DNA from: Prorocentrum cordatum
Taxonomy: Eukaryota; Sar; Dinophyceae; Prorocentrales; Prorocentraceae
Length of the DNA stretch: 35,547 bases
Assembly: GCA_963575745.1 (NCBI GenBank)
Contig: CAUYUJ010014193.1
Span: 393,357 to 428,903 of the forward strand
Direction: 5' to 3'
The notes beneath the pieces are model-generated. The model had not been told where the DNA came from. It ran no database searches and saw only the letters and a list, made by a program, of their open reading frames with translations. This document shows, in pieces, positions 16,946 through 27,801 of the stretch (within the stretch, counting starts at the first letter, position 1; each line of letters starts with the position of its first letter). The position numbers and the translations under genes are program-made.

Positions 16946-18730
16946 CATCGATGGGGGGCATGTGGAAATCGACAAGGGGGAGAGACAGAGCAAGATGAGG
17001 GAAGAAATGGAGCCAATCCGTTCCACTTCTCCTTCACATGCAAGTCGGCTATATCCCACACATGCCTTATCATTTGTACCCTTATCTGGTGGCCCTTTCC
17101 TATCCTTGTCCGAATCCCTGTGTGTCAACAACCCTTGCTCACTGCTTGTCCTTCTTAAGCATTCCACCATGTAATTCGCGGTAACGCTCCAAAGTGATGT
17201 ACACACTTGAAACACATCAGGATATCGGCGCACTCCGTCTTCCAAGAGACAAGCTCTGAGGCAATTTCCAAAAGCTGATTGAGGCTACCAAGAATTGCCA
17301 CATGCGGTGCATAACGTGGACTTCGCAAACAACATATCCAAGAAATTATCCAAGCCGACCCCTTTGGGAGTCGTCGGGCGTGTGAGATCCTGTACAAGTA
17401 ATTTCCTTCTGGCTAGAAACAGCTTGTTGAAATTGGTGAGCCATCGTTTGGGGGAAAGAAGAATATGATAGGCTTGCGTCGTGTTATGGATCACTTGCGG
17501 CCCGCAAGATGGCCCTACATATGCCCACGGCGGCTCCGAGACCTGGACCGGGACCCCTGATGGCCCCCAAAACTTCACAGGCAGCCCAGAAAACCATCGA
17601 AAAGCAATCAAATACCATTGAAAGAGAAATCGAAGAAGCCTCATACGAGAAATCGTGACAACAGCGTATTGCTACAACCATGAAGCGCCACAGCGTTGCT
17701 GCGCCACGCTGCTTCCCCAAGCGCGGTGGCGCCAACCCACCTGCACAACAAAATTAATGACGTCACAACCACCGCACAACTGATATGCCGCCAAATGCAA
17801 AACTAGATGCAAGCAATATGTGAAGCATTCCGCGAACACTGTATGTGCCACGACTAATGGTTCCAAGAGGCTGGGCCAAGACAACTTTGTAGGATTCCGT
17901 AGCTGATCTGTGTAACTAACCGTCGCACTCACACAACATCATGTTGTGCCAGGTCACGTTGCGACGGTCCCACAGGATTCCTATCGGCTCGCAAGAGCCA
18001 CCATCACATGTTCACTGCTCTACTCCTTCGAATACATGTGCCTTGACGGCTGTGCCGATCGATGCAGCTACCCTATTCCTTGCCAAAACCGACGTTCCCT
18101 CTGTCAGATCGATGTGCCTTATGTCGCGGTTCATGTGATAAGACTTACACGGTTGCTTGCGGAAGCTGCATTGCGATTTGCAAGGTCGACTTGTAAGAAG
18201 GGCAGTTCGGCGGATGTGGGGTAACCCTGCTGAATCACGGGTCACATAACTATTTTGCCAGTGCTCATCGAACGCATCTATAACACAGGGTGCGATACGC
18301 CAGGGGTCTGAGATGCACGCACTCCCATGCAGTGCTGAGCAGATCGTGCTGGGTAGCCGTTGGATCCCAAATGCCAGGAGGGCAGACGAAATGTATGCGC
18401 ACGGGCATGTGGAAATGCAGCGCGGCGAGAGCTCGTTGGGGATTGCCACCCTGGCACAGTTCCGACGTGCCCCACCCTGGACTTCGGATCCTGGAGGCAA
18501 GGCAGCCGCTCACAGCTTCTCACTTGAAGCTGGGGTGGAGGTATCCACCTGAGGGGGCAATGCGAGTGAAACGTCCGTCACAACTTCCCGCCCGGGGGCC
18601 CTGCTCCTCGCAAGCATTACCCGCACATGGCTTCAAAGTCGAACACTCCGAGGCACCCAATGTGTGATTGTGCTTGTGCACGCGCGCTTCTGGACCGCCC
18701 GAGCGCGCGTCTCATGTAAGCCCGACTGCA
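16946..18730. other. Longest low-repeat stretch of the first half; no gene established
   Basis: Base composition is closer to 50% GC and repeats are few. On the minus strand a frame is open from 17644 to a TAG at 17285 (119 codons) and reopens in the same frame beyond it. It includes HILLSPKRWLTNFNKLFLAR, which looks protein-like but matches no family I know. Another minus frame at 18500-18012 (162 codons) ends TEGTSVLARNRVAASIG. These could be exons or eroded elements. Confidence 0.3.
17353..17393 (-). repeat. Dispersed repeat R5, copy 1
   Basis: CCGACCCCTTTGGGAGTCGT followed by CGGGCGTGTGAGATCCT. It matches 19049-19090 and 34369-34406. On the minus strand it reads DLTRPTTPKGVG. Confidence 0.6.
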
Positions 18731-19191
18731 CATCACAATGTGCGTACGAGATCATGTGACCAACTCGCATTGTCGCCGTGACCGCGACATGACTAGCAAG
18801 AAGCTCTGTCCAGACTCCTTCTTCTCCAGATATTTCGAGCGGCGACACAGGAGGACGATTACGCCCCAAACTTCAACGGCAACAACAAAACAGGAGCACT
18901 GCAAACAGCCAAGGCCCACCTCAACACAAAACAAGTGAAAGCAAATACCTTGCTCGCGCGGTTCCGAAGAACACCCTCACCAATACGTTCGGAATCATAT
19001 TCAGAAGAAGGTGAATCGAATTTCAACCGAGTCGAACACACCTGTGGAAATCCGCCGACACCTTGGGGTCATCGGCGTGTGAGATGCTTCCCCCTCCCCA
19101 AACCCCTCCCCCAGGGGCCCGGTCGAGTCGTTTTGGAGGGGGGGGTCCGGCCGGCCCCGGCTGAAAGCGTCACGGGCCTCACGACGGGACA
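18731..19191. other. Unassigned stretch containing R5 copy 2 (19049-19090)
   Basis: R5 here reads CCGCCGACACCTTGGGGTCA then TCGGCGTGTGAGATGCT. The sequence after it (CCCCCTCCCC) parallels that after the copy at 34369. Otherwise nothing recognised. Confidence 0.5.
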
Positions 19192-19728
19192 TGAGGGCTC
19201 CAAGAGGCCCACAAGATGGTCCAAGAGGGCCCCGAGTCGCCAATGGATCGTTCCAAGACGCCTAAAATTGCCCCCAGACGGCCCAAGAGGCCCCCAGGAT
19301 GCCCCAAGAGGCTCCCATAAGGCGTCCCAAGAGGGCCCCCAGAAGCAAACATCGTCCCATTCCCTCAGGGAAACTGTAATCTTAGCAGATTCGCCTCGGG
19401 CTTTCACAACGTCCAACACGGCCCAAGAGGCCTCCAAGATCGCCCCAAGACGGCCCAGCAAGCCCCCAAGAAGGCTCCAAGACCGCCCAAGAGGGCCCCA
19501 AGACTGCCCAAGAGGCCCCCAAGACGGCTCCAGGAGGGGCCCAGGCGGGGAACCCGAACGGAAATTTCGAGCCCTGGGCCCCAAGAAGCCTCCAGGAGGC
19601 CCCAAGAGGCCCCCAATAAGCCCCCAAGAGGCTCCAAAAGGCCTACAAGAGGCCCAAAAGAGACACTAAGAGGCCCCAAAACGGCTCCCAAAAGGCCTCA
19701 AAGTGCTGCCAGGAGGCCCCCGAGAGAC
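19192..19728. repeat. CAAGACGGCCC-type array B, with an internal core
   Basis: Same motif family as array A (GGCCCAAGAGGCCCCCA, CCCAAGACGGCCCA). A non-repeat core of about 75 bp lies at 19346-19420. Frames are open on both strands (up to 244 codons plus, 178 minus) because the repeat lacks stops. Confidence 0.75.
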
Positions 19729-20213
19729 CTACCAGGTGTCCCCCAAGGAGTCGGCGGTGCAGTGCAAGCCCAAGAATCAGCATCGACGTGACTCAAATCA
19801 AGAACTAAATCAAACCGAACATCGCTCCAGCTCCTGGCATGCCGACGGACCAGCTGATCGAAATCGATCTTGACGAGGGCGCAATGCGGCAGCACATCGG
19901 GAGACGATTGAGCATCATGTTGCGCATTTGGCCGAAAGCGACACACCAGGTCAATTGCGTGCGAGGTGAAATCGACCAGAGCGAAGCGCCGACCCCCTGG
20001 CTCCCAATTCGCCAGACCTCCCGACCAGAAGACGAGTGACACCATTATCGCGAAACGAACTCCAGCACTAAGGCCATTTCTCAAGCGGAGCATCAGGAGG
20101 TTTCCGATATCAGCTCAAGACGCCAACATGGAACCTCGGCGACGTCGGAGATCACACCACAAATCATCCAGTCCACTCGGGCAGGTGCGGGGCTCTCGCT
20201 GCATCGCGCGAGG
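19729..20213. other. Unassigned; one minus-strand open frame
   Basis: A minus frame from 20093 to 19698 (131 codons) contains ALVKIDFDQLVRRHARSWSD and DLVLDLSHVDADSW. It looks less repetitive than most frames here, but its end lies in array B and I know no family. I do not call it a gene. Confidence 0.25.
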
Positions 20214-20300
20214 ATGAAGAGGAGGAGGACGAGTAGGAGGAGGAGGAGGAGGAGGAGGAGGAGGAGGAGGAGGAGGAGGAGGAGGAGGAGGAGGGGGAGG
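20214..20300. repeat. (GGA)n tract
   Basis: About 26 GGA/GAG units. Confidence 0.95.
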
Positions 20301-20889
20301 GTATTATGTTGCAGGCCCAAAAGGCAGAACAAAAACCGTGGCGCTCAGCAAAGCGCGGGCCAACGTGCCCTGGCCAACGGCCAAAGTGGCCAACGGCCAA
20401 CACCAAGGGCACACGCGCAAAAAGAGGGGATCACGGACACAAGCTGGGACCTGACCTCCGGCCTCCTTTCCTTGACTAACTCCCAATAGCGCCAGAAACG
20501 CTGTGCCTTAGGGAGAAAATCAAGGAAAAGAAAGCAAACCAAGGACCGCCCTACACCCCGCGCCAAAATGGCGCACGGGGGTTCGGGATCGGCGCCCAAG
20601 GGACGATACACGGAGCGTTGCCCAGCGCCCGCACCCTCACAAGCACGGCAACAGTGTGCCCGCGGCAAAGAGCACTGCAACCAAGAGGTTACAGGCGGAA
20701 AGCCGCGGGCCCCGCCTCCGTGGTCGTCAAACGGCGGTGCACCTCAGACCAGGAGGTGCCACTGGGGTCTTCCCGCGCCCAGGCCGCACCTCTTGGCCGA
20801 GGTGGCAGGGCACTAAAAGCCCTGGCCTGACAGCTGCAACGGCAACAGCAGCGGCTGATCCCAAGAGCGCCCCAGAAACAATCAGGATG
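20301..20889. other. Unassigned; small GGCCAACGGCCAA duplication
   Basis: TGGCCAACGGCCAA occurs twice in tandem at 20373-20401, framed by GTGCCC and GGGCAC. No gene recognised. Confidence 0.35.
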
Positions 20890-20957
20890 CCTCCTCCTCT
20901 TGCTCTCCTCCTCCTCCTCCTCCTCCTCCTCCTCCTCCTCCTCCTCCTCTTCCTCCT
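20890..20957. repeat. (CTC)n tract
   Basis: Uninterrupted CTC/TCC over about 60 bp. Confidence 0.95.
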
Positions 20958-21415
20958 TGTCCACTACGAGTACGCCGCAAGATAGCAACACGGATGCAAC
21001 ATGGGCCAGCGGAATGGGCGAGGCGATTCAAACATGCTGCAGCAGGCACGTCCAAGGATCGACATGGGTGCTTGCAGACCCCCGACGACCGCAGAGGCGT
21101 GGAAGTGAGGCGACAGCGGGCACAACAACTCGTGCTACGACCCTGCCAGCTCAGCAACACTCGTTTGTTTTTACAAACAAACAAACAAACAACACACGGA
21201 ACGAATAAACACACACATATTGATATTGCGGTGATGTTGCGGGCTGCCGTACGCGACGCTTCATCCCTTGTTTCCCGTGGGAAAAGGGAAAGCCCCCGTC
21301 CGCACACAGTCAAAGCCCAAGACCACCCCCCGCTCCGCTTCGCACGGGGCGGCACCGAGAAACAACTATCGTCCCCACATCCCGCTTCCCTACTCCAAAT
21401 GATTCCCTTCTTTTC
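20958..21415. other. Unassigned; carries R4 copy 2 and an (ACAA)n run
   Basis: R4 at 21003-21027; CAAACAAACAAACAAACAA at about 21175-21193. No gene recognised. Confidence 0.4.
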
Positions 21416-21515
21416 GTCCTCCGCCATCACCCGTTTTCTCCTCCTCTTCCCCCCCTCCCTATCCTTCTCATCCTCCTCCTCCTCCTCCTCGTCACTCTCC
21501 TTCTTCCGCTCCTCC
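21416..21515. repeat. Interrupted CTC/TCC-rich tract
   Basis: Polypyrimidine with (TCC)n at 21470-21492. Confidence 0.8.
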
Positions 21516-22428
21516 ACTACTTCTATTATGCTCCCTGCACAGGGATGCTGGCCCCACGACTTGCGCAGATCTCACGCAAGATTGGAAACTCGGGCAGACC
21601 ACCTGACAATGGGGAACACCTGTGGACTGGGAATGCTGCCAGTTCGGCTGGTCGCCTCAGCTTACCATTGAAATGGCGCTGCGTTCGGCGCATGTAGTCG
21701 CCAATTCGCTCCACATGGGGGTGGTGGCTCCAACGGAGGGGGGGCGAAAGTTGAGCGCGTCGCCAGGCCTAGCTCAGAGAAACTAAGACTCATCGAGCGA
21801 AGTTGAGAAACCCCGAAAAAATATATGAGAGAAACTGAGACCGATTGAGTCAGAACTCGGGCCCCGAAGGCGGTTGCATCATGTGTTGAATGCCGCTTGG
21901 TTTGCAACAGTGGCGGCTCGTCGCAGCCGCCCTTTACACTGTCTAGCGAAGCCCTGTGGCACCGAAGCAAAGAGGGGGGATCTGGAAGCGGGACACGCAG
22001 GGCGGAGCGAACACCTCGCGGCCAAGCTGCTGCGCGCTAACAACATCAGAGCGCGGGGCCGACTGCGCCGCCGATCTTCGCGCGTGGGCGACCCGCGTAG
22101 AGCCGCGAGCACGCGCCCCCCCTCCTCCAAGCGGTGTGCGACGATGGCGGCCCGCCCAAGCCTCGGCGCAATGTCGCCACGCCCTTTCGCGCAAGGCACG
22201 TCTCCTGTCGTCGCTCCTGCCCCTGGGATGGACCGCAGGGCGGCCAGACCGCCGCCAGCGCGATGTACAACAATGATGCCACAACGCTGTGATGCGGCCA
22301 CGCGATCTCAACTGGCAAGCAATGCGCACTCGCTCCCAGCGCAAGTGCCAACAACGTAGCACCACCCTGCAGACTCTGATGTTGCACGCCCTCCCTGGGA
22401 GGGCCATAGCCCGCAGGAGCAAGCCGAA
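21516..22428. other. Unassigned GC-rich stretch
   Basis: Open frames occur on both strands at once, as expected of GC-rich non-coding DNA. A minus frame across 22430-22200 is hydrophobic in places (GGATLLALALGASAHCL, VVASLLYIALAAVWPP) and could belong with the next entry. Confidence 0.3.
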
Positions 22429-22679
22429 CTACCCAGGCGTTTGACACGTACGACGTAGGGTTAGAAGAAAAGCCGTCAGAAGAGCGATCAGATAATTGCC
22501 ACTGACAATGCCGTCCTGAGCGCCACACTCGGCGGCCACGGCAGTCGCGGCAAATGCCACAAGCGCCAAGAAGCCAAACATGGGCACCCAAACAATATGG
22601 GGACAAGCCTGCCAGTGGTGAGGCAGCACGATCGCGATCCCACCCTCTGAAAAGTCAAATGGTCAGACCTGAGAGGCAA
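22429..22679 (-). CDS. Candidate short exon or ORF: small membrane-like protein, unknown
   Basis: Reading leftward, the frame ends at TAG 22429-22431. An ATG at 22581-22579 starts MFGFLALVAFAATAVAAECG, which has the shape of a signal peptide or first membrane helix. NYLIALLTAFLLTLRR then follows as a second hydrophobic segment, with a short polar end. Farther upstream the frame is open through LPHHWQACPHIVWVP. Just before it stands TTTGACTTTTCAG, which resembles a splice acceptor. Another minus frame immediately downstream encodes two more hydrophobic stretches, so this may be a degenerate multi-pass protein broken by a frameshift, or exons of one. I recognise no family. Coding status is not established: the region is GC-rich and chance hydrophobic frames are possible. 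Confidence 0.2.
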
Positions 22680-23865
22680 GACGCCTACATCTGAAACGAC
22701 GCGCGCACTTCATGCCAGCGGAGGACAGAAACCGGGGTCGGGTGGCCAAAGGGCGGGAAGGGGGGGGGGGCGAACAGCTCGCTGACACAAGCATTGCGTT
22801 TCTTGTCCTCCTGGTGAGAGGGGAGGATGAGGAGGTGGGAGGCGCTGCAAAAAGGCGCAAAGAGGGGAGGAGGAGGAGGGAAGACGAACGTGGGAGAGAC
22901 GAGAGAGCGAATCATAGCCATGTGGGAGGATGGAAGCACACGCAGCGCTGTCCCGGAGGAGGTCGGCGCGCTGAGGAAGAGAACTGCGCGCGCTCGCCCC
23001 CAGCGGGAGAACGGCGCGGCACGACCTCCACGTCTCCACCGAGCTCAAACACACAGATCATCCAGTGCACAACACTCCATCGGTCGAATGCTGGCAGCGG
23101 TCTGCTCCCGACCAGGGGCGTCGGGCCAGGGAAACAACGGAGCGAACCCTGCCATCCAGAGACCGGGCTGCAGATGTACACCTGCGGCGGGAAACGTAGG
23201 TACTCCTGTGGATCCCTCATCTGGCGGTGCACCGATGCTGCATCGCTGGCGGTTTTGCGAAGTCGTCGGCCGCTTCTGTACTCCTTGCCTGAAGCCCGCG
23301 GCAGCGACGGAGGACGCATTGGAGAGGAGGGGGCAAGCAAGAGAGAACATTTAGCCGCCGAGTCTCCCCAAAACGCGAGATCCTGACGGGGACAACGGTG
23401 CGGAAGGACCGGCTCAGGGGGAAGGGGGGGGGGCGTCGAGCTCGAACCGGCGACGCGCCGCAAACAAATCGGCGACAGGCCCTCGACCGCAGATCCACAC
23501 GCTCCTGGCCCGGGTGGGCGATGGGGCCCCTGCTGGCGAGAAGTGGGCGGTGGGAGCTCGATGCGCCCCCGCCCCCCCCCCCCCCCGAGCCTACTCCCAG
23601 CGTGGCTCCAGGGAGCCCGTCGCCCTGGGTCGGAGCGCTGCCACCGACGCGACGGCGCGGCGCTGAAGACGCCAGCACGCCGCGAGGCAGTCGCAGTGGA
23701 CCTGGAGCCCATGCACCTCCTCGCCCACATCGGCGCCTGACCTCGTCGAAGCCACGAGTGCGCGCCGTGAGGCACGCGAGGGCATCGTCGGAGCTACCCC
23801 ACGCCCTGTGACCCTGCATGCCCAGACGTGCCCGTCGGGAGAAGTCAAACAGGCGGCAAAATGTT
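22680..23865. other. Unassigned GC-rich stretch with G and C runs
   Basis: Includes GGGAGGAGGAGGAGGGAAGA-type purine sequence (22860-22890), a C15 run at 23572-23586 and G runs at 22760-22770 and 23421-23430. Many overlapping frames, none convincing. Confidence 0.35.
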
Positions 23866-23990
23866 TGGCAACTTTCGGCATCAGGGGGCCCTTTACCATG
23901 CGCCGGGACTGTCGGGAGAAAAACTCGGGATGAAAAACCGATGCTGGGGGAAGGGCCTAGATGTCTGGAAATGCACGTCACGAAAAAACG
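23866..23990 (+). repeat. Dispersed repeat R1, diverged copy 3
   Basis: CTTTCGGCATCAGGGGGCCC, then GCCGGGACTGTCGGGAGAAA and GATGAAAAACCGATGCTGGG correspond to the first two thirds of R1. Confidence 0.5.
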
Positions 23991-24309
23991 GGACGTCGGG
24001 AGTCTGGGCAGAGCTCGTCGGCCGTATACTCGCGCAGTCGGTGGGTGATGAGCCTGCCCGGGACAGCATGGCTTCGCACATCTTGCCCCAAAGCACGCAG
24101 TCTGATACTATCCAATCACCATTGATGTCTGCTCCAGGGGTTCCTTGCGATATTCCTGGATGAGGTTGCGATAGACCACTTACGTCATACTCAATTGATC
24201 TACTTACTCTCCAACCATCTTTGGCGGCGGACCATACGCATGTGCACCCTGGCGGACAGTCGCCATGTTGGTACCAGAAGCAGGGGCCACTGACTGCAAG
24301 GCCTGCCAT
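23893..24309 (-). CDS. Candidate ORF of 138 codons, unknown, Cys-rich N-terminus
   Basis: ATG at 24309, TGA-bounded upstream. The N-terminal half is of mixed composition: PCFWYQHGDCPPGCTCVW has closely spaced Cys, and DINGDWIVSDCVLWGKMCE follows. The Cys spacing does not fit a standard CCCH finger. The C-terminal third lies in R1 copy 3, so the true end, if this is coding, is probably earlier. AG/GT dinucleotides that could serve as splice sites are present but not distinctive. I recognise no family and cannot tell an exon from a chance frame. Confidence 0.18.
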   Translation of the reverse strand: MAGLAVSGPCFWYQHGDCPPGCTCVWSAAKDGWRVSRSIEYDVSGLSQPHPGISQGTPGADINGDWIVSDCVLWGKMCEAMLSRAGSSPTDCASIRPTSSAQTPDVPFFRDVHFQTSRPFPQHRFFIPSFSPDSPGAW

Positions 24310-24737
24310 CAGAACTCAGCATGGGACTGGTCACTTAGATCGGCAGCGGGAGAAGGCGGCACTTTAGTTTGATGCTGGCAACGCGTGGGGCGTTCCTTGT
24401 AATGTTACCCTTTTTGGTGTTCGGTCAACTAACAGAAAAGAAAACACCAAACACAACACACAACGGCAATACAACACGGAACCGAACTGAAATCGAAGGG
24501 CACAACACGCCCAGAACGGAACAAACATCAGGCACCACAACTCGGAACAAAAATCGTAGTTCCTCACAGCGGACAAACAACAACGCATTTCACAGACACA
24601 CATACACAATAACAACGAATGTTTCCGAATGGTCCGAATTCAAACAGGCGAGTCTGCGGACGACCGTCCCTGACCCAGGCCGCCTGGCACAGCGGAGCAC
24701 TTCGCCGCTGGTGGAATGGGGGGGGAGATGAACTTGC
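24310..24737. other. Unassigned stretch
   Basis: 24430-24600 is A/C-rich with repeated ACAAC/AACAC words. No gene recognised. Confidence 0.4.
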
Positions 24738-24854
24738 CATCGCTTTGACGTGCGTTTCCCGTGCATGTTTCGGTTTCGTGCGTGTATTTCTTCGCAGGAT
24801 GGTCCGAGATGCGCCTCGAGGGTCCTCGCCGAGAAAAGTGCACACGTCCGAGCG
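24738..24854. repeat. Dispersed repeat R6, copy 1
   Basis: CATCGCTT(T/G)GACGT, TTTCGGTTTCGTGCG, TCCTCGCCGAG and GCACACGTCCGA match 27332-27450 in the same orientation. Confidence 0.8.
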
Positions 24855-24929
24855 ATGCAAAGGGAGGGGAAAGCGGAGGGGGAATGACGGGAAGGCGAGA
24901 GGCAGGAGGGAACCAACAAGCGACTGATG

Positions 24930-25186
24930 CAAATGTGGCCTCCATGCAATTGACTCTTTCCGTGCGCATGCAATGGAGGCTTGTCCACAAGAAACCGTCC
25001 ACAAGAAACCCAACCCTGAGACCCCAGGACGTCCATGGGTTTGTGGCGTGGGAACGTCGCGCCTCCCACAGCAGAACCATCGAAACCCAAGACACCCAGG
25101 GTTCCCTGAAGGCAAGCAAGGTGTTTCTTGGCATGGTCTCCACTGTACAAATGTGGCCTCCATGCAATGAACTCTTCCCGTGCACA
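24930..25186. repeat. ~218-bp spaced direct repeat
   Basis: CAAATGTGGCCTCCATGCAA starts at 24930 and 25148, each followed by a CTCTT(T/C)CCGTGC segment. The first copy also forms an imperfect hairpin with TGCAATGGAGGC at 24969-24980. Confidence 0.8.
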
Positions 25187-25271
25187 CGCTGGCACAGTCG
25201 CGAATTGGGGCATCGGGACGAGCTTCTCGTGTCACCGCGGGGTGCGCGACTGCCTCGAGCCGCAGCGGCTC

Positions 25272-25470
25272 GAGAGGAGGAGGAGGGAAGGAGGAGGGGT
25301 AGGAGGGAGATGGGGGGAAGGAGACGGGTGAGGAGGAGGAAGGAGAGGGAAGAGGAGAAGAAGAGGTAGGAGGCGAGGGAGGAGAAGGGTTGGGGGAGGA
25401 GGAGGAGGAGGAGAAAGGGCCAGGAGCGGGAGTAGGAGGGAGAAGGGAAGGATGATGAGGAGGAGGACCA
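25272..25470. repeat. GGA/GAGG-rich purine tract
   Basis: Interrupted AGGAGG/GGGAGG repeats. Confidence 0.85.
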
Positions 25471-25605
25471 ATGTAAACCCAAGATTCGTCAACAATGTTG
25501 GAATACACCCTCCCTCCAAGATCCCTCTTACAATCCCCTATTGCAAAAGGCCATTCACACTGAAGATATATTCCCCCTGCTCGGGGGACAACCGTGTGAA
25601 CATCT

Positions 25606-26083
<478 letters not shown>

Positions 26084-26269
26084 ACCATTTCCGGGCCGTC
26101 AAACCCACGAATTAACCTGATTGTTACGTCCTGGTGATCTTGGTTCGTGCCAGAACACCATTCCTGGGACTTCAGCACCGCGAATAAATTATCTGTTGCT
26201 CCCTGACAAGTCTGAATCGCTCCAAAGCGTCATTGCTGGTACGTTAACCATGAGAACCAATGAAACTGT

Positions 26270-26940
26270 TGCAAACGATGCGCGCGGCACTAAAACGAGA
26301 ACCACATGTTGGAAACGGCCCGCCCTCAATCCGTCTAACTCATGCAAGTTGTTCACACGAGTGTGCGAGGCGCGAAAACAAAAACCACATTTCGACCACG
26401 GGCCGCCTTCAATCCGTGAATGTATTGCAAATGTTGGGAATCATTGTGCGCTGCGCTACGGCGAACGCAATATTTAAAAATCACCCGCCTTCAATCCGAG
26501 AAGCTCTTGCACATGTTTGACAACGAATGTGCGCGGCGCTAAACTCATAACCGCAATTTTTTGAAAACGACCTGACATCAATGAAACCCTTGCGAACTGC
26601 TGATAAGAATGCGCGCGGCGCTGAGGCGAAAACCACATGCTGAAAACGACCCGCCCTCAATCCGTGATTCTCTTACAACAACTTAAAACGATTGTGCGCG
26701 GCGCTAAGACGGGAACCACATTTTGAACACGACCCGCCCTCAATCCGAGATCCGCTGTAATTGGTTCAATAAAGAAACAAATGTGCGCGGTGCTAAGGCG
26801 AGAACGGATTTTGAAAACCTCCCACCCTCAATCCGTGAAGCTCCTGCTCATTTTCCAAACGACTGTGCGCTGCGCTGAGGCGAGGGCCACGTTTTAAAAA
26901 CGACCCGCCCTCCATCTGTGAAGCAATTGTCAGTTGGCCA
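26270..26940 (+). repeat. 83-bp satellite, about 8 diverged units, plus orientation
   Basis: Units start near 26270, 26355, 26440, 26523, 26605, 26688, 26776 and 26860. Core blocks: GTGCGCGGCGCTAAGGCGAG, AACCACATTTTGAAAACG, ACCCGCCCTCAATCCGTGAA, then GCTCTTGC and a variable link of about 15 bp. The reverse complement family is at 9965-10340. Confidence 0.85.
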
Positions 26941-26986
26941 GCCTTTTCCTTTTCATCTGTCTCCGCACAGGACAGCCTTTTGACTA

Positions 26987-27142
26987 CCTACCAAACCACC
27001 CCAACCCAACCCGAAGACCCGAATTTCGGGTTGGGGGGGGTACGAGCTTCATGTGTGTTTTCTCAACGTTCCCCGACCCCCCCAAAACTGGAAATGGAAA
27101 GCAAATTGGGGCCTTCGGGTTGGGTCGGGGTGGTTTGGTGGG
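26987..27142. mobile_element. 156-bp fold-back element with ~30-bp inverted arms
   Basis: The left arm 26987-27016 pairs with 27113-27142 with two mismatches (arm core ACCACCCC-A/G-ACCCAACCCGAAG). Inside, ACCCGAA-T-TTCGGGT is a smaller palindrome at about 27017-27031. No clear target duplication was found, and no ORF. MITE-like or a simple inverted repeat. Confidence 0.6.
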
Positions 27143-27232
27143 CGGTGACCTTTTCAGCTCGCGACAGCCCTTGAGCACGGCGAATCACCCTGCCACCAGT
27201 CGAGCAGGAGGTCGACTACAGAATTGACTTAC

Positions 27233-27535
27233 GCCGAAATTGACTTCCTCGTCGAATCCACCAGGAAAGTGCGTATAACGTTCGTGGATCTACGACCCCT
27301 GTGTACAATGTTAGTCGACCTCCTACCTGGCCATCGCTTGGACGTCCATTCCCTGTGTTTTTTTCGGTTTCGTGCGCGTTTTCTTCGCCAAGTGATCAAG
27401 GATGCTCCTCGATGGTCCTCGCCGAGGGAACAATGCACACGTCCGAAACTGACTTCCTCGTCGAATCTACCAGAACAGTGCGTGTAACGTTCGTAGACCT
27501 ACGACCCTTGTGTACAATGTTAGTCGACCTCCTAC
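27233..27535 (+). repeat. 209-bp tandem repeat (1.5 units) containing R6
   Basis: GACTTCCTCGTCGAATC(C/T)ACC and CGACC(C)(C/T)TGTGTACAATGTTAG blocks occur at 27233-27325 and 27442-27535. R6 copy 2 (27332-27450) fills the space. In the frame reading DFLVEST and FVDLRPL, several of the differences between units are synonymous. Confidence 0.8.
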
Positions 27536-27702
27536 TCGAACCAGCCTTGCCTCTCTGGCTCTTCTCTTCGACGTGCTAGCAGACCGCGCTGCACGCCTGG
27601 ACCGGCATGGCTCGAGGCCCATCCGATGGGAGGGCATCACGGGGAAGGAGTGCGTCAGGTTCGTGTCGTGCCGACTTCGGCGTTGGCTTCTGACACCTCG
27701 GG

Positions 27703-27801
27703 GATCGTTCAACCTTGAACGATCGGCCGTGTCCGAAACGTCCAAATCGTTCTACATCGAACGATTCTGGGTCGCCCGCGGCGTTCAACGTTGAACGCCG
27801 C
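27703..27801. repeat. Three consecutive palindromes sharing a CGTTCAA-type core
   Basis: Hairpin 1, 27703-27724: GATCGTTCAA, 2-nt loop, exact reverse complement. Hairpin 2, 27745-27766: AATCGTTC arm, 6-nt loop. Hairpin 3, 27778-27801: GCGGCGTTCAAC followed directly by its reverse complement. Starts are 42 and 33 bp apart. Confidence 0.85.

Noticed and set aside
23217-23981. 254-codon minus frame
   Set aside because: It runs through C-runs and overlaps other open frames on both strands in GC-rich sequence; no motif or family resemblance.
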